Positions 12,979-23,365 of a DNA stretch of 64,000 nt are shown here, in pieces. The translations under genes were made by a program, and so were the position numbers. The notes below the pieces were generated by a model. That model saw only the letters and a list, made by a program, of their open reading frames with translations. It searched no databases and was not told the DNA's origin. Position 1 is the stretch's first letter; the number at the start of each line of letters is the position of its first letter. The DNA is taken from positions 56,852,501 to 56,916,500 of the forward strand of contig NC_089980.1 in NCBI RefSeq assembly GCF_036417845.1, written 5' to 3'. This DNA comes from Apteryx mantelli. Lineage: Eukaryota > Chordata > Aves > Apterygiformes > Apterygidae.

Positions 12979-15900
12979 CTGCAGAGAACAAAATTGCGTT
13001 AGCACCCAATAAAAACAGTACGACAACACTGGAGGATTCCCTGGTGTATTCCCTTCTCTAGCCTACTGCAGGCTTTTGGAGAAGTTAAGGATCACGTTCT
13101 GCTGCTGTCTTTAGAGATGCCTAGACATTAACCCTGAGACCACAGAACAAGGTGCATTACTAGCAGAAGTCACCCATAACAAAGTTCGGTGTTTTATCCT
13201 GCACCACTACTAGCTAAGAGGCACTCTGCCACTATGGGGCACACAGAACGAAGGTGGCAGCCTCCGGACATAGCTGAGATTTTCTGACTAATCCTCCAGC
13301 TTGTTTCAAGCGTTCAAATATTTCTTTCAGTATTTGTACATAGGCCCTCTGCCCTACGTCAGCAAAAGGGCAAAGCCAAGGAAAGCAGGTTAAGGCATAC
13401 TAGTGACAAAGCTAAAAGCAGAAGTAGAGGAGGGAACGGCCGCTTTACAGAGATCTGCCTTTAACAGGGGTGACGTCACGGAGCAGCTCTGATTCAAAGC
13501 ACACATGTACCTCAAAGCGGCTCGTGCCGACATTCCTACCTTAAGATATGGGCAAGAGCAGAGCAGACAAGCAGCAGCAAGCGTAGGTTGGCTGGAATCG
13601 TTTTAAGCTGGTGACTACTTAACAACATCCTACAGGATATGGGAATAATTTCCCTGCTATTGTGCCCAGGGATTTAAATCTGATGGCAGCAATAACGAAT
13701 CACAATGTGCAGGCTTAACATGCCAATGGCATGGACTAAGAGCTTTATCTTTCCCTCCCATCCATGCCACATCAAACAAAGTGCAAACAGCTCTCCCAGT
13801 GCTACCTTCCCCCCCCTTTTTTTTTTTCCTTTTTTTCCCCCCCTTTTTTCTTCCCCCTTTTTTTCCTTTTTTAGAAGAAACTCCAACAAAGCAAGGCCCC
13901 TTTTTCAGGTTCAGGAGTTAGCCATAAGAAAGCCAAACACCTAATAGTAACAAAAGACTTTGCCACAGAAGCATGCTGATCCTTGCAGCAGCTCCCAGAA
14001 AAACAAGCGAAGAATGCAGCAGCAAGCAAGGGTTAACTCCACGCAGCCTGCTTTCATGCTGACAGCAGGATAAAAGCACAGTAACACTAGCAGCCTGAGC
14101 AGGTAGAATTTGCCTCAACTGCGGTGACATTTTAATTAAAATGCACCGTGTTCTCAAAAGCTCTTAATTTAAAGAAGTGCAAAGAGCAAACACAGTTGAA
14201 AACATCTCTCTGGTGCTGGTATTTTACTGCTCAGCTGCAAGCTACGTGTAATTTTCAAGACTTGAGATTTTGTTTTAAAGCCTCTGAAGGCCTATGATAT
14301 GCTGTTTAAAGCCCACTGGAAGCCTCAAAAGTCTCGTTGCACTTGAATGAATTTCTTTCAGCAGTAACTCCAAGAGAGACAACGATTTATAAAACAAGAG
14401 TCAAGAAAGCAAGCTTCATTAACTCTCTTGATTCTCAGATTAAGCCTCCCAGGAAAGCAGGCTCTCACCATTTGGCTTGAGAGAAACCCTATATTTACTG
14501 AGAACTGCAGCTCCATACAGAATGATGAGACCATTTAGAGAAAGGCACCTCGCCATGTAATTGCCTCTTCTTGCAGTGTGAGAAACCTTAAAGAGCTAGA
14601 TTCAATGGCTTTGAAAGCCAAATCCAGATCTTAAGGATTTCTACTCAGGTGAAATAGGACCCTTTATATTCCAAGTACACTCCTACAGTTTCAATATAAA
14701 TACAGGAACTGCAGGGACTCTACCTCTCTTTGGGCTCATGACACTGAAATACCTACAGTGTCATTCTACTTGAAGTGGGGTTTTTTTAGCTACAGATTTC
14801 AGCAGCACTATTTTACCAAAGTATTCAGCTAGGTATCTTTTATTCAGGATGACTTCTGTCATTTTAGGTAGACCCTGTATTTTTAAGGAAGTGACTATAC
14901 CCATTCCAGCTGCACTTGGTCAGATAAAACAAACATCTTAGCTATTAACAGCAGCAAAGGCAAGAGGTGACTGGACCTGCCGATTCCTCCTGCAGCCTGC
15001 GGCTGCCATTTCATGGGCTGTCACCTGCCACACTCCGCGTATGAACACGTCTCAACCAAGGTTGACAGTGTGTTACTGTACCAATCCGTCCCTTCGGCCA
15101 GACGCTAAATCATGGGACAGTCCTGCTGTTTCACTTCATGTTATCTTCTACGGGAGGCTGTTGAAAGTCTATTAATTTAGGTTTGTAGGGCACAAGAAAA
15201 AGTCCTACAGCATTGTCTAGGACTGCGAGGCCCTTCAAATTCCTCCCCTAAGTAGGACGCCCAGTTACAACTCACCTAAATAGGTTTGTATGTTAAGGCC
15301 ACTGAGATTTTCCAGTGTAGTTTTGGTGAAGGTGTAGACCCAGATCCACACAGCTATTTAAAAACCTAACTCCCACTGCTCTCAAATGGGAGATAGGTCC
15401 TGAAATACTTTCAGCTATCCTGCCTCAACCCCTTTCTAACAGTGCTGTGCACTGCTCATGGTGGTACAAGCCAGGGACTTACAGAAAATATAAGGCGGTA
15501 AAAAGTGGGTTTGCTTTACGTACTGGACAAACTAGGAGTTGAGAAACATTAGCCACCCTCAGATCTTCAGGAGTTAAGATCAGAGCAAACCCTGGCTTTG
15601 GGGCAGCAGCACGTTTAACAGAGTGGGAATGGCAAACGTGAAGTCTCCATGGACAACACCCAGCAGGATTTTTTTCTCCCATAAGCTTCTGCCCCTTCAA
15701 AAACATAGTCTCTTCCTCTGCACACCTACAGCTCTGAATGCTTTGCATATGCGTATGCCCCAAATATCACAGTTCTTAAACTTGCAGTTATTTAACAAAG
15801 ACAGTGACAACGAGTCTAGCGGAAAAACCAGGTGGCCCTGAATCCCCAGTAATTCAGCCTTTCTAAGCAGAGCAGCAGTTTGAGCCAGCAGAGCAACAGC

Positions 15901-17321
15901 CTGCGCCCAGCCCACATACGGGAGGCACAGTACGGCCCCCTGCCCTTCAGCAGACACCGGACAGAGCAGCAGCATGAAAACGCAGCAGTGAAAGTGATAG
16001 CAGTTTAATAAGATGATCAAACACTGGGAATCCTTTCAAATCCATGAAGTCATTAGCAGGACTACTTTGTGTGACAACTTCTTCCCTCCTGCTGTCTCTG
16101 AAATCAAATAAGTGGCTTCACTGACCTGACCAGCTGTGTCGCAGAGCTGCAGTCTCACTGGCTTGCCATCGACAGACACGACAGCTTTGGGGAGAAAGGA
16201 GGAGGGAGGGGGAAAAGCGTGGTGAGTCCAACTTTATACATTTTCCATTAAAAGAAAAAAAAAAAAAGGAAAAAGGAACGAAGACTTGCTATCCCTCAGC
16301 ACTGACAGTCTTCAGTTAGTTTACATTTAACAACTTACAGAGCTGGAGCTGAGTCTGTCACTAACATGTGGGCACACACAAGCCCTTCAGGGCTTTCCAA
16401 TTCATTTCACTGCAAGTGATGAGGTAGCAAGTCCCCGAACTAAACCTCAGCTGGCAGAGGGAGGGAGTGAGCCAAACGCTTTGGCTTCTCTTCCTGCTAC
16501 AGAGGATTTAGTTTATTACCCTCTTTACATTTTCAAGAAGTCTGGAACAAAAACAAAAAAAAGTCCCCCACTGATCCAAAGAAAAAACCCACAACTAAAG
16601 CCTCACCCACTGCAATTGCATTTCGCTGGTGAGACAATGCAAGTGGTTACGATCCCCTTCTGGGAGCTTCCTATCTTGCGGAGAGCTGGAAGTTTTGACC
16701 AGAGCTCGCAATTAAAACCCGGCTCCGGGCGCGCGAGCGAGCGCGGACACCGGCTGCCGGCGGATCGCCGCTGCACGGAGAGGCCCTCCGCGCCGCCCGC
16801 CGCTACGCGGCCCCCGGCAGCTCCTATCCCCGGTGCAAGCCACGGACTGACACCGCGGGGGGGGGGGGGTTGGGAGGGTGCCCTCAAAAGGGAAGAAACG
16901 GACGCAGCCGCGGAGCCCCGCGGCGGCAGCGCCTCGCCTCGGCCCCGGGGGTCCCGCCGCGCCGGGGGTCCCGCCGCCGGCTCTTACCCGAGAAGTTGTC
17001 GAAGGCGGTGGGGATGTACTCGGTAGGGTACCCGTTGGTGGTGTAGCTCACCACCAGGCTGGTCTTGCCCACGGCGCCGTCGCCCACCAGCACGCACTTG
17101 ATGCTGCGCCGCGGCTCGGCCCCGGCCCCGGCCCCGGCCGCCGCCGCCGCCGCCGCCCCGGCCCCGCCGCCCGCAGCCCGGCAGCGGCCGCCCAGCGCCG
17201 TCCCCAGCGCCGCCGCCGCCCGGCCGCTGCGCACCCGGCGCGGGGGCACCGGCGGCACCTCGCAGCCGCCCGGCACCGGCTTGCTGATGTAGCCCGCCTC
17301 GCCCTCCTGCTGCGGCGGCAT
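12523..17321 (-). CDS. RHOU: RHOU, atypical Rho-family GTPase (Wrch-1), three coding exons
   Basis: The CDS joins 17321-16988, 16184-16126 and 12978-12523 (minus strand) and encodes 282 aa. From the ATG at 17319-17321 the protein has a proline-rich N-terminus (PPVPPRR at residues 23-29, an SH3-binding type motif), an Ala/Gly-rich stretch (about 35-69), the P-loop GDGAVGKT (80-87), DTAGQ (127-131), GTQSDL (184-189, the G4 motif with Q in place of K, as expected for RhoU) and a C-terminal CCFV. From knowledge of the family, RhoU cycles nucleotide rapidly, is regulated through its N-terminal SH3-binding region, is palmitoylated rather than prenylated at the tail, and acts on PAK, focal adhesions and filopodia downstream of Wnt. 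The GTPase core and tail match human RHOU almost residue for residue as I recall it. The N-terminus is longer than in human (258 aa total), through low-complexity Ala/Gly expansion. RHOV is the nearest alternative but is excluded by the C-terminal [11 protein letters not shown]. Confidence 0.97.
12979..16125 (-). other. RHOU: RHOU intron 2
   Basis: A 3147-bp GT-AG intron with donor GTCAGT and acceptor CTGCAG. It contains a long polypyrimidine tract on the plus strand (13806-13872) and otherwise unremarkable AT-rich sequence. I see no nested gene. Confidence 0.9.
13806..13872 (+). repeat. Long polypyrimidine (C/T) tract in RHOU intron 2
   Basis: About 65 consecutive pyrimidines in alternating C and T runs, so the RHOU transcript carries a pure purine tract. 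Mirror-like blocks could form triplex DNA. Confidence 0.85.
16126..16184 (-). CDS. RHOU: RHOU coding exon 2 (switch region, DTAGQ)
   Basis: This is a 59-bp exon. It completes an alanine codon from exon 1 and encodes [19 protein letters not shown], which holds the DxxG motif and the catalytic glutamine. The acceptor ends in CCAAAG and the donor is CAG|GTCAGT. It enters in phase 1 and leaves in phase 0, so it joins exons 1 and 3 without a frame break. Confidence 0.96.
16185..16987 (-). other. RHOU: RHOU intron 1
   Basis: An 803-bp GT-AG intron. Its 5' end (minus strand) lies inside the CpG island and includes a 13-base G run on the plus strand at 16857-16869. The rest is AT-richer, with a poly-A run near 16254-16267. 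Confidence 0.9.
16857..16869 (+). repeat. G13 homopolymer beside RHOU exon 1
   Basis: A run of 13 G on plus, inside RHOU intron 1, about 120 bases from the exon 1 donor. It is a candidate G-quadruplex stretch together with nearby G runs. Confidence 0.8.
16988..17321 (-). CDS. RHOU: RHOU coding exon 1 (N-terminus, P-loop, effector loop)
   Basis: The exon encodes residues 1-111 plus one base. It covers the SH3-binding N-terminus, a run of seven alanines, the P-loop and the effector segment [16 protein letters not shown]. The start was chosen because MPPQQ matches the known RHOU N-terminus; the frame stays open upstream only because of GC richness. The exon ends in phase 1 at TTC TCG G, followed by the donor GTAAGA (minus strand, 16987-16982). 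Confidence 0.95.
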
Positions 17322-17865
17322 CCGCCCGGCGCCGGGCAGCCCCGCGGGGCGGCCGGCCGGGGGGCGGCGGGGCGCGGCGGCGGCGGGCGGGCGGTGCGGG
17401 GCCGCGGCGGGGCGGCAGGCGCGGCGCGGCCGCCGCGAAGCCAGCCCCGGCGCCGCGCGCCGCTGGCCGCTGCCCGCGGGGAGGCGGCGGGAGCCCGGAG
17501 CGCTGCGCTCGCCTCGCGCCGCGCTACCGACTCGCGGCCGCCGGCCCCGCGCCGCCGCGTGACATAATGGTGCGCGGGGAGGGGCGGCGCGGCGCGGCCC
17601 GGCAGGCGGCGCCACAGCGCCCCGCACCGCCCGGACAGCAGCGCCGCCGCCGCCGCGCGGGCGGGCGCGCTCGCTCCTCATTGGCCCGCGGGGCCGCGCC
17701 GCGCCGCTCCTATTGGCTGCCGGCGGAAGGGGGCGGGGCCGCCCCGTCCGCCCCGTCGGGGGCGCGCGCCGGAGTCGCCCCGTCCTGCCCGCGCTCCCGA
17801 CCGGGCTTATCAGCATCACCCGGGCGTGACAGGCCGCGAGGGGAGCGGCGTGACCGTAGCGCACC
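17322..17865 (-). promoter_or_regulatory. RHOU: RHOU CpG-island promoter and 5'UTR
   Basis: Very GC- and CpG-rich sequence extends from about 16690, across exon 1, to about 17860. Two inverted CCAAT boxes (ATTGG on plus at 17680-17684 and 17712-17716, so CCAAT for the minus-strand gene) and a GC box (GGGGCGGGG-type, about 17728-17739) lie 350-420 bp upstream of the start codon. There is no clear TATA box. The arrangement fits a housekeeping-type promoter firing toward RHOU. The exact start site cannot be read from sequence. Confidence 0.7.
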
Positions 17866-18249
17866 TCGAGGCTCCGTCAAATCGGCATGGGCCGCGGTCC
17901 TCTGCCACCCCCTGTCCTTCAGCCTGGGCACGGCTGCGGGCCTCGCCCCCGCCAACGATAATGAAGTCCACACGACTTCCTGCAGCCAGAGCGCTCCTAA
18001 GTTTTTATCTACGGCACGCGCATTTCCTGTGCAAGTAACGCGTGCTCGATGCATTTCCACCTGCAGAGCTGGGGAGGGATAAATGGGGCTATGTGTGGTG
18101 GGAAATAGGAGAATGTGTTTTTAGCACCGTTGAAATGAGTTGGCCTCGGAAAGTTTTGTGGTTGAGAGTAGAAGATAAAATGTTGCTAATAGATTTGGCT
18201 CTGCCCTAAATTAGGGCAATTATTAACATGTATGCATGGTATCTTCCGG

Positions 18250-18400
18250 GGCTCTTACAGCGCTGTACAAACATGAATGATACCTCCCAGAGAGTCATGG
18301 GATATAGATGCTACTATCCTCATTTTGCAGACAGAAAGCATGAGTAGCTTGAATGATTTACCCAAATCAAATGGGCAGAGTCAAGGTTTCAGTTTACCCT
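18250..18400 (-). mobile_element. MIR-like SINE relic
   Basis: On plus it reads as the complement of MIR: AGCGCTGTACAAAC, then TGCTACTATCCTCATTTTGCAGACAG, then a region matching GGTTAAGTGACTTGCCCAAG in decayed form (GAATGATTTACCCAAATCA) and GGCAGAGTCAAGG. It is strongly diverged, as expected of an amniote-age SINE. Confidence 0.6.
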
Positions 18401-20289
18401 TTTCAGCATCATTCAGTTCCCAGCACGATCTGGTGTGATGTTCCCCACTTCCCTTACTTAGCTGGAAATCCACGTTATGCAGCAGGGTTTGTACTGGAGT
18501 GTGTGCTGCAGCTGCCCATTGTGCCGGACCACCTGCCCCACCGTCGCTGTGAAAGAGCTGGAAATGTCAGGCTTACGAGGGGGCCGTCATCTTTCTGCCT
18601 CTATAAACCCTGCAGGCTGCAACCAAGAAGTGATTCCCTGTTGAGTGCTTTCATATATTGATCCCCTGGTGATGAAGCCTGAGAAGAGAAGCTCACCCAG
18701 GTGGTTGAGCTTTGCCAGGATCCACAGCCTGGAGGACTGGAGTAGGAGCCAGCCTACGCTCAGGCATGTACCAGAATAACAGAAATGGCTTAATTCATAC
18801 CTTTTGGTATTTTGGTGCAAGTCCTCATGGGGATGCTTAGGTTAGAACAAAAGCATTCTATTTTAATTGTGTTTAATTATAGCCTGTCTACCTACAAACG
18901 CTGAATTGCTTTAACAATACTGTTACAAGTAACTCCCCAGAGTATGGATGCAGTTGTGCTGGTCTAAAGCTAATATGGCTTATTCTTGTCAGGAAAGGGA
19001 AATACGTTGTGTGTGTAGGTGCAGGCTCGCTTTGCAAACAGCTGCAGCTGTTTAAAAGGTTACCACCATGACAGCCTATTGCCGTGCTTGTTCCAGGGGC
19101 TGCTCCCTCCGTAGCAGAGTCCTAAAGCTGATTGCCTGGGTGATCTGTGATCTGCAGCCACCTGGCTGCAAAGTCACAGGGTTTGCTTAATTCAGCATTA
19201 GGCTGTTTAAGCCCAGCAGATGTTTCACTGAAATGGATGAGAAGCCTTTGCATAGGTGCTCTGCTGTAATGGTTGTGGTGGGTCAGAGAGGCCTGTGGTG
19301 TGGTGACAACTTGAGCACCCAAACTGTTTTGACAGTGAACCGCGTGGCTTGGCATGAGTGGCTCTGTACGGGTAGCCCTGATCAAAATGGTTACCCCAGC
19401 ACCAAAAATTGTTATAGATCGTTCTTTTTCTTCACCTGAGCAAAGAGGAAACGGGTGAACTGTAGACACTTGCATCTTTTGTTCTGAATTAAAAACAAAT
19501 TGTTTCAGTGAAAATTTGAATGTAGCCAGAACCTACATAAGACAAGGAATAACATCTTTTCTCATTTCTTTTCTTTTTTAATTAAGCACTTCCTAGACCT
19601 CCATGGAGCATGGTGACTTGACTGTTTTATGCCCGATGTGTTTGCTCCCTGCTGCTCTGTGCAGAGGTCAGAGTCGCATTTGCAATCCAGTGTCTCTGTT
19701 TGGTCATTTCAATTTTGTATTGTTCTGAATGTACACACAGCTGTGTCTCTGTGCTAGACAAGGCAAGGCTGAAAAAAGGCATTTACAAGGAAAAGAGGTA
19801 AGGCTTATGGTAATTCCTTGTGAGGGTTTATTCTTCAGTCTCTGAGCAGTGCCCAAGAAAGTTGTCTCCCACACACGAGCTTGGATAGAAAGTCCCATTG
19901 TGCCTGAGGAGCAGAGTTGTCAAGAGGAGTCTCCATCCCCGTGCCTAGATGCTTGCTACCCTTCCCCTTCACCTGCCAAAGCCCAGCAGTCTATAGCTTT
20001 CCATCACTGGAAACGCAGAGGAACTTTCCACCTCTGTGAACAAGAAAGTAGTGAAAATTCAATCGAACAGACTAGGTTGACACCACATTTATGCAAGGAA
20101 ACAAATAGAAAAGAAGAACCATAATTAAACTTTAATAATTAGGGTATGGATTGTTTTATTAGCAAATGGATTTTAATCTTGACAGCATCTCATAAATGGT
20201 CCTCCTTGATAGTGCTGTGAAACAGCATGTGATCTGATGCTGGAAGTCAGTTTAGGGCAAATGCCACCATTTTAGTCATCTCAGGCAGT

Positions 20290-20601
20290 GTGTCATGGCA
20301 CGTTGAAGTCATGACAGAAGATGGATTTCCGTCCTTTCTGTACAACGCGCCAGCTGAAGGCGGGCAGACGTACTGCACTCTCCAGTACCAGTTGCAATAT
20401 GACTCAGCCAAGAGCACAAGGATGTCTGAGCAGTGTCGCCTCTTATCTGCCATGACAAATGGCAAATCCATGTCCTGTATCAATCCGGTGATGAGAAAGC
20501 ATGGAGAGCAAAGTTGCACAAACACAAGAAAAACTCCTGCAGGTGGGAAAGGGGAGAGTGAGTCATACGCACTGGGCAATGATCAATTTGAAGGGTGCTG
20601 A
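20290..20601 (+). other. Unrecognised 103-aa open frame, probably not coding
   Basis: An open frame with overlapping open sequence on the opposite strand (20247-20579). The translation (MSWHVEVMTEDGFPSF...) shows no domain, signal peptide or membrane segment that I recognise. There is no clear splice or promoter context. Confidence 0.15.
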
Positions 20602-23269
20602 AAATTGACGTAAGAAAGTTCTTCATGCAAATGCTGCAAGCAAAAACTGCCACGTGTAAATTTTTAAACACCTTCCACAGACAAGTACAGTCTATTGATC
20701 TAAATAGGCTCTAGTTAGACCACTATAGGTGTCTGCATTGTTTCTGCGCTTTGTCGGGGTGGGGGGGGAGTGGATTCGGAGCTGCATGGTTGCACTATAT
20801 TGTAATGTGCCCTGTCAAACACAGTAGGCTTTTGTGCCTGGGGATGAGCTAACTGCTTGTTTTGCAGAGGGGGTGCCCGCGTGCACCACAGTAGCAAGGC
20901 AGAGCAGCTCCCTGGCGGTGCTGCTGGAGGTGGGCTGAGGGCACATTTATTTACAGATAGTTGCTGTCCTCAAAGCTTTTGGCCACAGCAGTCATATCAC
21001 ACAGGCACATCTTACAGGTTTTAACCCCGTTGTTTTCCAAGCACTGAGCTGTGGGATAAGCAGGCTTAACTGCACGTAGGTCAATAGGGTAGCAGTTGTC
21101 TGTCTCAGGGCTGAATTTCACCCATTATCAGTTAGTTCACAGAAAAGCTCTTACTCTATCTTTCATGCCCGTGTTAGTCAAATATTATTCTTTGAGAAAA
21201 ATGACAGAAAGAGGAAATTATTTTATCAAGATGTGAAGTAGGTCATTGTTATATCCTGGCTTATCATTTTCCCCGTGATACAAAAAAATACGAACTGGAC
21301 GCAGGCCTTGGAGAATTAAAGCTTTCTTTTTTTCTCACAGAAACTTGAAAAGCCTGACACGGAGAGAGGCGAGGGAGTGAGGCAGTGCGCTCTGAGCATG
21401 ACGTGATGCACTGCTGCCTGTTCAAGGGAAGAGCACAGCCCGCGCTGCAGGGCTGTCACCAGGATCCTGCTCTTTGTAAGGAGAGCAGCCCCCTGGTCTG
21501 AAAAAAAACATCTGTGAGGCACCCCTTCTTTTCCAAAGAGCGGTGGGATCGTGGTGACGCTACTCAGCTGGCTGGTGGCTGGGGGAGGTGGGGAGAAAGG
21601 AAAGGGGAAGTAAGAGGGAGCAAAGAAAGGGCAACAGCCTGGGAAGGAAGAGGGAACTTGTATAAAGGACAGCTTGGGCCTGCCGTGATTCCAAAGAAGG
21701 GTTTTTGAGACTATTCTTCAAGGCCAAGGAGTGAAAGGGGCTAGAGAAGCACTATATAGAAGTATTATCAGATGTACTATATAGAAATATTATTATTTTC
21801 ATTATATATTTGAATTGTAACTTAAAAAAAAAATTGCCAGGACTCCTTTTAGAAACATTTCCATCACCCAAGTTACCCAACTCAGGGAAGTTTTCAATAC
21901 TTGAGAAAAGGGGTCAGTAACGGACGCATTATTAACACCATATCTTCCCACCCCTCAAGAGGAGTTGTGTTTGAGAAGACACTATCAAAAATTCAAAGGC
22001 AAAAAAGATTGTTGAGATAAACCTAAAAAAACCAAACTAGACCAAAACATAATGGCTTCAAGCCTCATGAATTCCTGCTTAATTCAGAAAACAAAGTAAC
22101 CCTAACCTCATATCTGCAGTGGCTCTGCAGGGGTATCACCATGGGAGGTGAACTCTTTGTCTTGCTTTCAAAATCCTCTTCATCCGATCTTGGATCACAG
22201 CTGCTGGAAGGTCATAAAGTTTGTGTGACAGTCACCAATTTGCCTGCTTGTCCTGAAGTCCCTCACAGCCCTGGGGCTGTGCCACATTCCTCGGAGTGCA
22301 CCAGAGCAGGAGCTCTCCTCCCGGCTGCTCACCCCGGGGCTCTTCCTGCTTGGTCGAGCCAGCAAGGAGCAGGCGGCAGCAGTGGCACCAGCAGGGCGCC
22401 CGGCCACTGCTGGGGACGGACAGGGTAAGATCTTGGCAGCGGTGGCAAAGCGCTTCAGTAGGTGATATGGATTTTGCCGAACATCTGAATGAAAGTATTG
22501 ACCCTGCCTTTGCTCTGAGCACCCTGTGATGCATTGCACTCCCTTGTGCTCCTGCTCACATAGCTTTATAGCATGCTGTGCTGTTTCTGCACCAGGACTG
22601 CCTGTTTACAGGGACAACCAGTAAGCAGGAGGCAAATCCAAGAGCTAAGCTTGGAGGAGAGAGGAGAAGAAAACATGCTTTGGCAATGTGCTGTGTGTGG
22701 GTGGGGAAGGTGAGAGTAGCAGGGGCAAGAGTTGAGCAGACAAACAACACCTTGGTTTGGACGCACATCTCTGAGGAGCCTGGGGCTCAGTGGCTAACAC
22801 TGCAGAGAGGCACAGTATCTGCAACATGTATCTTCTTTGCCTCGCTCTGCTGGTCCGCCCAAATATGAATCTCCTTACTAGTTTCTCCTAGCTGCCACAA
22901 CCTTAGCAGTGCTCCAGGTGGAAGACCTCTTCCCAGCATCCCCAAAACAGCCACTGAGCCCCTAGTCCACCCCATTCCTGAGCTCTAGGGGCTCTTTCCA
23001 GCAGCTGGGTAAAACGTTCCTAAGTCTCTTCCTACTATGTAACTCCCTCCCTGTCTGCACACAGTAATGGGTAACTTTTCTGCCAGAGCCTTCCTGACAT
23101 TTGTAGCACTCCAGGAGTGAAATACTGATTCTGGTTCCCAGACCAGAACTTTTCAGGCGTAATAGATATACATAATCAGATGTAGAAGCCAGCCACAATG
23201 TAAGTTACCTTTTTCCTTTCAAGCGTCCTGTCTCTACCTGTGAGCCCTTTGCTAACTATTTTGGTAGCA

Positions 23270-23365
23270 GCCAGTGTGTCGCCTGACTAGAGTACAAGGC
23301 CAGGATCAGGAAATCACCATTCTAGTCCCAGCCTTCCTGCTCACAAACCTCTTTTTGCCTTACGA
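23270..23365 (+). mobile_element. MIR-like tRNA-derived SINE relic (5' part)
   Basis: GACTAGAGTACAAGGCCAGG...ATTCTAGTCCCAGCC resembles the tRNA-related head and B box of MIR (ggttctagtcccagctctgcc type), followed by CTCACAAACCTCTTTTTGCC, comparable with the 'cttgggcaagtcac' segment. It is diverged and truncated. Confidence 0.4.

Noticed and set aside
16884-17864. A 326-aa open frame on minus reading through RHOU exon 1
   Set aside because: Only the part from MPPQQ (17321) to the exon donor is RHOU. The upstream extension is Arg/Ala/Pro-rich and comes from stop-free GC-rich DNA.
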